Source: Bacteroidales bacterium M6 (lineage in GTDB: Bacteria; Bacteroidota; Bacteroidia; Bacteroidales; Muribaculaceae). Taken from it: 64,000 nt of DNA. The stretch is from NCBI GenBank assembly GCA_001689485.1, contig LUJQ01000021.1, positions 94,954-158,953 on the forward strand. Reading direction: 5' to 3'. Under the pieces are notes generated by a model. That model had not been told where the DNA came from. It did no database searches and saw only the letters and a list, made by a program, of their open reading frames with translations. Shown piece after piece: positions 58,053 through 64,000 of this stretch (the first letter of the stretch is position 1; the number at the start of each line of letters is the position of its first letter). A program made the position numbers and the translations under genes.

Positions 58053-58811
58053 TTATAACAATGCATCGATATACAGCATCAGCAACACTCCCGCTACCAA
58101 GGCATAGGTAGCCTGCTTTTCAAACCCGTGTGCATGGGTTTCAGGAATCATCTCATCGCTTATCACATAGAGCATGGCACCACCGGCCATACCCAGCAAC
58201 GCCGGAAGGAACATCCCGGACAAACCTCCCAGGACGAAACCTACCCCTACTCCAAGCATTTCCAACAACGCGACAGCGACCGATATGGCAAGCGCCCTGC
58301 CGAAACCCACGCCAATCATCAACAGCGGCGTGACAACCACCATCCCTTCGGGTATATTCTGCAACGCGATACTTATAGTAACCGCATAGGCATTCGAAAG
58401 ATTGTTTTCGTCGAACACAATCCCGGTAGCCATCCCTTCTGGAAGCTTATGGATGGCGATTGCGATAACGAACATCATTATCCTGTTAACGGTGGTGTTC
58501 CCTTTATGCTTCTCGATGTCAAGACCGGTAAGATGATGAAGGTGAGGAGTGAAATAGTCCAGCATTCCGATAAGCGCCACTCCGGCTGCGACACCGGCAA
58601 CCACCTGCCACCACCCTGAAAGGGATGCCATGGTCACAGCCGGTGCCACCAGCCCTACGATCGAGGCAGCAAGCATCATCCCTGCACAGAAGCCCATGAA
58701 AATATCATTCCACTTATGCGAAATCCTTTTCACGAACAAGCCTATCACCGACCCTGCCAGCGACGCAATGCCCAGACCGGCAGCCCCTATCAGCACTTTC
58801 TCAACCATCAA
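58053..58811 (-). CDS. ZIP family metal transporter
   Basis: A 252-residue inner-membrane transporter (eight helices) for divalent metal ions, probably zinc. Metal-binding motifs of helices IV and V: VIAIAIHKLPEGMATG and SIALQNIPEGMVVV; acidic and His-containing loops include PHLHHLTGLDIEKHKGN. ZIP members of this gufA type usually move Zn or Fe into the cytoplasm. Met1 or Met2 may be the start. The dispersed 58 bp element lies just upstream. Confidence 0.88.
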   Translation of the reverse strand: MMVEKVLIGAAGLGIASLAGSVIGLFVKRISHKWNDIFMGFCAGMMLAASIVGLVAPAVTMASLSGWWQVVAGVAAGVALIGMLDYFTPHLHHLTGLDIEKHKGNTTVNRIMMFVIAIAIHKLPEGMATGIVFDENNLSNAYAVTISIALQNIPEGMVVVTPLLMIGVGFGRALAISVAVALLEMLGVGVGFVLGGLSGMFLPALLGMAGGAMLYVISDEMIPETHAHGFEKQATYALVAGVLLMLYIDALL

Positions 58812-58829
58812 GACACCTTTTTAGACAAT

Positions 58830-58890
58830 GAAGTCATCTTGACTTTTCTTCTTTTGCATCTTCTTTGTGATTTTCGGCCGTTTGAAGTAC
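58830..58890 (-). repeat. Dispersed 58 bp element with micro-ORF
   Basis: Begins GAAGTCATCTTGACTTTTCTT (plus-strand reading, first 21 bases) and matches 22112-22169 at about 48 of 58 positions. On the minus strand a 21-codon ORF (58834-58899) follows the P-type ATPase stop by seven bases and ends DAKEEKSR, with the stop 23 bp before the ZIP start. Confidence 0.55.
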
Positions 58891-58905
58891 TCCCGGCATG
58901 GAATC

Positions 58906-61605
58906 CTACCTTTCAGCAGGATGCCTGCGCGAACGAAACAGCCTCAGGAATTCACCAACCCAAAGCACCAGCGACGTGCCTCCGATGATTATCAACCAGT
59001 CAGACAGGCTGAGAGGTGTTACGCCGAAGAAGCCACCGCCAAACTCCACAATCAGGATCTGTCCTGCCAGAATCAATACGGCAATCAGCACGAACTCGCC
59101 GCAATGCCCAAGGTGCAACGCACTGCGATGTGTGGCAAATGCCCTGGCATTAAACATATTCCAAAATTGCAGCATTACAAAAGTGGTGAATATCAGACTC
59201 AATTCATAAGGGCTGAGTGTGTCGGGCACTCCGGGCGTGACATGCAACAACTGTGAGAGCGAGGTCACTTCGGCATGTTCAAACACATAGACCATACCGA
59301 AAAGTAATCCGAAAAATATAATGCCGCAACCCACTATAAACCGCCACATTGCAGGATTGATGATAAACTCACGCCGGTTGCGCGGACGGTCGGCCATAAC
59401 CGAGTCCGACGGCGGCAGCGAGGCAAGAGCCATGGCGGCAAAGGTATCCATTATCAGGTTCACCCAAAGCATCTGGGTCACGGTAAGCGGCGACTCGGTT
59501 CCCATAAACGCGCCTGCCAGCACTATGAGGCAGGCGGCAACATTTACCGTCAGTTGGAACAGGACGAAACGCTGTATGTTACGATAAAGCGAACGCCCCC
59601 ACATCACAGCCCTGCCTATCGAGGCAAACGAATTGTCGATAATGGTGATATCGCTGGCCTCCTTTGCCACCGATGTACCATCACCCATCGAAAGCCCCAC
59701 ATGGGCAGCCTTTAAAGCCGGGGCATCATTGGTGCCGTCGCCTGTAACAGCCACCACCTGCCCTTGGCGCTGTAGCGCCTCTACAAGGCGTTTCTTATCC
59801 ATAGGGCGGGCACGCGCTATGATTTTCAAATCCATCACGCGCTCGTCGAGTTGCGATTCCGTCAGGGCGCCGAATTCAGGCCCTGTTATTATATTCCGGT
59901 CAGTGTCGGCAGGTTTCCACAGCCCGATCTGACGGCCTATTTCCTTGGCTGTACCAGGGGTGTCGCCCGTAACGATTTTCACACCGATACCTGCATCAAG
60001 AACCTCGTTTATGGCATCGGGAACATCGGAACGTACCGGGTCGGAGATTGCAACTATCCCGAGGAATTCGAGATTATCGCAAACCAGCTTGCCATCCTCT
60101 GCCGCCTTCACCCCACGGCCAATCTCCTGGTATGCGAACCCGAGGGTACGCATAGCCTGGGCCTGGAATCCCTTCAGGCTGCTGTCGATGGATTCACGGC
60201 TTACACCACCTGCAATAGTACGGCACAACCCGCTGACTATTTCAGGAGCGCCCTTTACAAACAAAGTACGCACGCCGTTGCCATCCTCCACAACCGTCGC
60301 CATATATTTACGTTCGGTTGAGAATGGCACTTCCTCCACTACTTTAAACCGCCCCCTTATGGCATTATAATCAGCCCCGTTGGCATGAAGCCAAAGCAAA
60401 AGGGCACCTTCCGTGGGGTTGCCTAGCACTTCAGGCTTTTCCCCTTTCGAGAAATCAAGCTGCGCTGTCGAGTTGACGGCAATCCCGGTTTCGATAAGCC
60501 TGCTTTCGGCATTATCACCAAGCTTACCGCCGGGCAGACCGTAAAAATCGGCCTGGGCAACCTGCATACGGTTTTGCGTAAGAGTCCCGGTCTTATCCGT
60601 ACAGATTACGGTAGTCGCCCCCATTGTTTCGCAGGCATGCAGCTTACGCACAAGGTTATGGGTTTTGAGCATACGGCGCATACTGTAAGCAAGGCTGAGT
60701 GTAACCGCCATCGGAAGCCCTTCAGGAACGGATACCACTACCAATGTCACGGCAATCATGATAGTCTGAAGGAAATAGGCCAGGAATTCCATCCAATCGA
60801 ACGGCATCCCGGAAAGGAAATACATCAACAGCCTACCGGCCACAATGACAATCCCTATGGCATAGCTGGCGCGTGAAATCAGCTTCCCCAGGCGGTCGAG
60901 CTGTTCGGTAAGAGGGGTCTTGACACTGTCGTCAATCCGCGATGCCTCAAACACCTTACCGTTTTCAGTGGCATCACCGACAGCATACACCTCAGCCACA
61001 CCATGGCCTTCCATAACCTTTGTGCCACGCATCACATGATTGCTAGGGAATGTGGCTTCGGGGTCGAACTGCGCCTCATCTGTGGTTTTATGCGCCATAG
61101 GCTCACCGGTCAGCGTGGATTCGTCCACATTCAGCGACACCGCCTCTAACAGTTCGGCATCAGCCGGAATCTCCTCACCGGTGTTAAGCACCAGTATATC
61201 GCCTACAACAATATCCTTTTTGGGCACCGACGTAGGTGCGCCGTTGCGAATCACCTGCACAGGCTCCTCATCGTTAACCTGGTTCAGCAGGTCGAACTCC
61301 TTGTTGGCACGGTATTCGAAATAAAATCCAAGCCCCGTGGCCAGGATGATTGCGATAAAAATCCCTACCGGCTCGAAAAACACCGTTCCGTCCTTTCCCA
61401 GACCGAAATACTCATAACAGGATATAGCTATCGATAACACACCTGCAACCAGCAGGATGATTATCAACGGGTCTCTGAATTTTTCAAGAAGCTGTCGCCA
61501 CCAAGGCGTTTTTTGCGGCGGGGTAAGAAGATTGTCCCCGTGAAGCCTTCGGCTCTCAAGAACCTGCGCGTCACTCAGCCCGGCATATTTACGTGATTCA
61601 CTCAT
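58906..61605 (-). CDS. P-type calcium-transporting ATPase (PMCA type)
   Basis: An 899-residue P-type ATPase that pumps Ca2+ (or a similar cation) out of the cytoplasm. Phosphorylation motif CTDKTGTLTQNRM, hinge TGDGTNDAPALK, actuator TGE in LTGEPMAH, KGAPE in the N domain, and membrane helix motifs VSVPEGLPMAVTLSLAYSM (helix 4, with PEGL) and ANVAACLIVLAG. The C-terminal LVVGCGI-type helices are intact. Length is normal for the class. pgpA lies upstream on the same strand (104 bp away) and the ZIP transporter downstream. Confidence 0.95.
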   Translation of the reverse strand: MSESRKYAGLSDAQVLESRRLHGDNLLTPPQKTPWWRQLLEKFRDPLIIILLVAGVLSIAISCYEYFGLGKDGTVFFEPVGIFIAIILATGLGFYFEYRANKEFDLLNQVNDEEPVQVIRNGAPTSVPKKDIVVGDILVLNTGEEIPADAELLEAVSLNVDESTLTGEPMAHKTTDEAQFDPEATFPSNHVMRGTKVMEGHGVAEVYAVGDATENGKVFEASRIDDSVKTPLTEQLDRLGKLISRASYAIGIVIVAGRLLMYFLSGMPFDWMEFLAYFLQTIMIAVTLVVVSVPEGLPMAVTLSLAYSMRRMLKTHNLVRKLHACETMGATTVICTDKTGTLTQNRMQVAQADFYGLPGGKLGDNAESRLIETGIAVNSTAQLDFSKGEKPEVLGNPTEGALLLWLHANGADYNAIRGRFKVVEEVPFSTERKYMATVVEDGNGVRTLFVKGAPEIVSGLCRTIAGGVSRESIDSSLKGFQAQAMRTLGFAYQEIGRGVKAAEDGKLVCDNLEFLGIVAISDPVRSDVPDAINEVLDAGIGVKIVTGDTPGTAKEIGRQIGLWKPADTDRNIITGPEFGALTESQLDERVMDLKIIARARPMDKKRLVEALQRQGQVVAVTGDGTNDAPALKAAHVGLSMGDGTSVAKEASDITIIDNSFASIGRAVMWGRSLYRNIQRFVLFQLTVNVAACLIVLAGAFMGTESPLTVTQMLWVNLIMDTFAAMALASLPPSDSVMADRPRNRREFIINPAMWRFIVGCGIIFFGLLFGMVYVFEHAEVTSLSQLLHVTPGVPDTLSPYELSLIFTTFVMLQFWNMFNARAFATHRSALHLGHCGEFVLIAVLILAGQILIVEFGGGFFGVTPLSLSDWLIIIGGTSLVLWVGEFLRLFRSRRHPAER

Positions 61606-61610
61606 GTCAG

Positions 61611-61618
61611 CAAAAATA
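61611..61618 (-). promoter_or_regulatory. Possible promoter -7 box TATTTTTG for the P-type ATPase gene
   Basis: TATTTTTG on the minus strand, five bases from the ATG at 61605. -33 zone weak. If used, the mRNA is leaderless. Confidence 0.4.
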
Positions 61619-61708
61619 TAATTACGTTAAATAAAACACCATTCCCCGAATATCGGTTTACATCCGTTCAGCCAATACGGCAGCAGTCAATGCAAGCGGC
61701 AGCAGGAA

Positions 61709-62218
61709 TCAAGCAATAATCCACCTGAGCACAAGCACTATAATCAACGCGTAGCTCCCGGCAAGCACATCATCGAGCATAACGCCCCAGCCATTGCCGA
61801 AACGTTCCATCTTGCGGCAGCCCAATGGTTTGAAAATGTCAATCAGGCGGAATGCGGCAAACCCGGCAACGGCAAGGATGGCGGTGGTCAGCCTGTCAGG
61901 CACAGCAGCCACAAGCAACGGGATCCAAGTCCCTACAAACTCGTCGATTACCACAGTGCGGGGGTCTTCCCCCCAATAGCGCTCCATCACCTTCGAAGTC
62001 CAGGCCCCGGCCACGGTGGTCACCACTATCAGCGCCACAGTTGTCCATAGCAGTGCCACCGGCGCAAGCACCAGATAAAGCACATACCATATCACCAGCG
62101 CCAAAAAGGCACCGACCGTTCCGGGTGCACCCGGAACAAACCCCGTGCCGAATCCCGTCGAAAATATCACATGAAACCACGGAGCCTCCCCCAGCGGATG
62201 ATTGTTGTTGTCACTCAT
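61709..62218 (-). CDS. pgpA: Phosphatidylglycerophosphatase A
   Basis: Dephosphorylates phosphatidylglycerophosphate to phosphatidylglycerol in the inner membrane. 169 residues with GFGTGFVPGAPGTVGAFLAL near the N-terminus, the conserved DEFVGTWIPLL (VIDEFVG, catalytic acid) and FRLIDIFKPLGCRKMER, GWGVMLDDVLAG with the paired aspartates. Several membrane helices. In Bacteroides a PgpA-type gene accompanies the inositol-lipid cluster; here it lies 15 kb from the lipid operon. The 187 bp upstream gap (62219-62405) holds no gene. Confidence 0.92.
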   Translation of the reverse strand: MSDNNNHPLGEAPWFHVIFSTGFGTGFVPGAPGTVGAFLALVIWYVLYLVLAPVALLWTTVALIVVTTVAGAWTSKVMERYWGEDPRTVVIDEFVGTWIPLLVAAVPDRLTTAILAVAGFAAFRLIDIFKPLGCRKMERFGNGWGVMLDDVLAGSYALIIVLVLRWIIA

Positions 62219-62405
62219 AACATTAATGTTTAACTGTCAAAATCCAAACTATTGATAACATGAACCATCCCGCCCTTTCATTGATGCGGTTTTACAGGAA
62301 TTCAAGTTGGCTAAAAATTGGCTTCAATATCAACAAGCCAGGCATTCGGCGAAACAGACTCCAAAGTTAATCATTTAACTGCAAACGTGGCGAGTATCTT
62401 AGTGG

Positions 62406-62942
62406 TTATTTGCGGAAAAGGGCGGTGACAAGGGTCAGATGCGGGGGGAGGAGCCCGTCGGAACCCCAAAGGAGGGGTAGGTGGAAAAGATCGGCGAGGA
62501 TGGCGGTGATGTCGAAGCCGAAGGCTTCGAGCGACGGGCGTACTTTGTCGGGATGCCGGCAGGGTCGGCCACAAAGACGCGTACATTCCTGCCCGGGGCA
62601 GTAAAGGCAGTTCCCTACAAATGAAAAAGCCCTCCCCCCGGTTTCTTTCTCACGCTCTAGAAGCCACTTGTCAAGCCTTGCCCGCTGAGGGGAGATAAAC
62701 TCGGCGGCTTCGGAAACCGGCGTGCCGTCAGGAACCGTAATCACAGTGGCCGTAATCTCGGCAACCTCCCATCCCGACAGATATTCCCATGCATCGAACG
62801 AAAAGGGCGGGCAGCCCCAGGAACGCCCGTAACAGCCGCACTCCTTGCAATATGCGATGAAGCGCTCCGCATCGCGGAAGCGCTCCATCAAATCCTTAAC
62901 CCCGATTGTCAAGGTAATATCCCGCCATGAAGGATTCATCAT
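62406..62942 (-). CDS. DUF2284 family metal-binding protein
   Basis: A 178-residue protein with the DUF2284 cysteine pattern: CKECGCYGRSWGCPPF near residue 32, then CLYCPGQECTRLCGRPCRHPDKVRPS near 115, and the end of the family SLEAFGFDITAI. The Cys sets suggest iron-sulfur or zinc binding. Role unknown; sometimes linked to corrinoid or methyl-transfer genes elsewhere, but nothing of the kind is nearby. Starts five bases after der, so the two are cotranscribed. Two adjacent Met codons could both start it. Confidence 0.82.
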   Translation of the reverse strand: MMNPSWRDITLTIGVKDLMERFRDAERFIAYCKECGCYGRSWGCPPFSFDAWEYLSGWEVAEITATVITVPDGTPVSEAAEFISPQRARLDKWLLEREKETGGRAFSFVGNCLYCPGQECTRLCGRPCRHPDKVRPSLEAFGFDITAILADLFHLPLLWGSDGLLPPHLTLVTALFRK

Positions 62943-62947
62943 AGGGA

Positions 62948-64000
62948 TTATTTTTCACGCATAAACACCTGTACGGGGGTGCCTTTGAAATCCCAGTTTT
63001 CGCGGATTTTGTTTTCCAGGAAACGGCGGTAAGGCTCCTTCACCCACTGCGGCAGGTTGCAGAAGAAAATAAACGTCGGCACAACCGCCCCTTTAAGCTG
63101 GGTGACATACTTGATTTTTATATACTTACCCTTATTGGCAGGTGGCGGGTAGGCCGCGATAGCCTCAAGCATGACCTTGTTGAGCTGGGAGGTAGGCACT
63201 TCCCTGCGCCGGTTCTGATAAACATCGACAGCAGTTTCTATAACCTTGTAGATTCGCTGCTTGGTCAGTGCGGAGCAGAATATAACCGGGAAATCGGTAA
63301 ACGGGGCGAAGCGTGAACGGATAGCCTCTTCGAAATGCTTCTGCGCGTCGAGCGATTTATCCTCGGCAATATCCCATTTATTGACGCATACCACCAGCCC
63401 CTTCTTATTCCGTTGGATAAGTCCGAAGATATTCGCATCCTGTGCCTCGATTCCACGGGTTGCATCAATCATAAGGATACATACATCCGATGCCTCGATA
63501 GCACGGATTGAACGTATCACTGAATAATATTCTATATCCTCGTTCACCTTCTGTTTCTTGCGGATACCGGCGGTATCTACAAGGTAGAAGTCGAAGCCGA
63601 ATTTGGTGTAACGCGTATAGATGCTGTCGCGCGTGGTACCTGCTATGTCGGTCACTATGTGGCGGTCCTCACCTATAAACGCGTTAATCAGCGATGACTT
63701 ACCGGCATTGGGGCGTCCGACGATGGCAAAACGGGGAATCTCCTCCAGGTTCTCGTCATCATCGTTCGGAACCGGGAGCTTCTTCACGATTTCATCCAAA
63801 AGGTCGCCCGTGCCATAGCCGCTAACTGCCGAAACGGAATAGGGGTCGCCAAGACCGAGGCTGTAGAACTCGGGCACGTTATAAAGCCACTCATTCGAAT
63901 CGACTTTATTGGCTACCAGCAGTACCGGCTTACGTGATTTGCGAAGGATTTCGGCCACATGGTCGTCGAGGTCTGTGACACCGTTCATGGCATCGACAAC
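62948..64000 (-). CDS. der: GTPase Der (EngA), N-terminal part cut by the window end
   Basis: Double GTPase for 50S ribosome assembly. The frame runs off the right end. Visible from the start of the window end: the tail of the first GTPase domain (VANKVDSNEW), then the second domain with P-loop GRPNAGKSS, switch II DTAGIRKK, NKWD (CVNKWDIA) and SALTKQRI, and the KH-like C-terminal domain (KYVTQLKGAVVPTFIFFCNL, PYRRFLENKIRENWDF). The missing part is the first P-loop. A 5 bp gap separates it from DUF2284. Confidence 0.95.
   Translation of the reverse strand, partial: VVDAMNGVTDLDDHVAEILRKSRKPVLLVANKVDSNEWLYNVPEFYSLGLGDPYSVSAVSGYGTGDLLDEIVKKLPVPNDDDENLEEIPRFAIVGRPNAGKSSLINAFIGEDRHIVTDIAGTTRDSIYTRYTKFGFDFYLVDTAGIRKKQKVNEDIEYYSVIRSIRAIEASDVCILMIDATRGIEAQDANIFGLIQRNKKGLVVCVNKWDIAEDKSLDAQKHFEEAIRSRFAPFTDFPVIFCSALTKQRIYKVIETAVDVYQNRRREVPTSQLNKVMLEAIAAYPPPANKGKYIKIKYVTQLKGAVVPTFIFFCNLPQWVKEPYRRFLENKIRENWDFKGTPVQVFMREK

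Overview
The window reads as chromosomal DNA of a member of the Bacteroidales (Bacteroidota). The order fits; a gut lineage such as Muribaculaceae is plausible but cannot be proven here. Supporting signs: many genes are preceded by the Bacteroidota promoter form (-33 TTTG, a 19-21 bp spacer, -7 TAnnTTTG) and few have a strong Shine-Dalgarno; several exported proteins end in a type IX-like C-terminal sorting motif; there is a cvpA-sufBCDS cluster, an LptD-like protein, DUF349, DUF3822, DUF4286 and PepSY-like families, and an ATP-dependent PEP carboxykinase. No phage, plasmid, CRISPR array or insertion-sequence transposase is visible. Gene density is high and most genes are core.

Layout. 1-8 kb: end of a TPR gene, RNase H1, a degenerate alanine-dehydrogenase-like protein, aroK, mscL, a small membrane protein, a five-repeat DUF349 protein and gapA. 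7.4-18.3 kb: rsmD/DUF3822, an Ig-like lipoprotein, tRNA-Arg(CCT), a membrane-spanning TPR/LuxR regulator divergent from an exported protein, thyA-folA, and a large polyferredoxin. 18.6-26.9 kb: two outer-membrane barrel proteins (TonB-receptor-like and LptD-like), a DJ-1 protein, a glycosyltransferase-DUF4286-ruvC operon. 26.9-32.5 kb: sufS, sufD, sufC, sufB and cvpA, one minus-strand operon. 32.6-41.9 kb: three large exported proteins in a row (leucine-rich repeat, subtilisin-like protease, repeat-containing beta protein), each with a C-terminal sorting motif. 42.2-47.0 kb: an outer-membrane protein, acyl-ACP thioesterase, then a tight operon of an ATP-grasp enzyme, GtrA, a CDP-alcohol phosphatidyltransferase and an Aur1-like PAP2 enzyme, a likely lipid-headgroup locus. 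47-64 kb: a small MITE-like element, pckA under a striking 30 bp palindrome, cardiolipin synthase, an LTA-synthase-like enzyme, tRNA-Met, a prolyl-tRNA deacylase-like protein, a His-rich peptide with a TonB receptor, a PepSY-like protein, a ZIP transporter, a P-type calcium ATPase, pgpA, DUF2284 and der (cut by the window end).

The most unusual items are the 30 bp perfect palindrome abutting the pckA promoter, a dispersed intergenic motif (about GAAAAGTCAAGATGACTTC) that in three copies forms the end of a micro-ORF, the lipid operon with an ATP-grasp enzyme, a dehydrogenase homologue that has lost its active-site and nucleotide-binding residues, a single-chain NapH/NapG-like iron-sulfur fusion, and several genes whose -7 box lies only 5-7 bp before the start codon (predicted leaderless mRNAs). 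All function statements rest on reading the sequence and on remembered family motifs; no database search was run.
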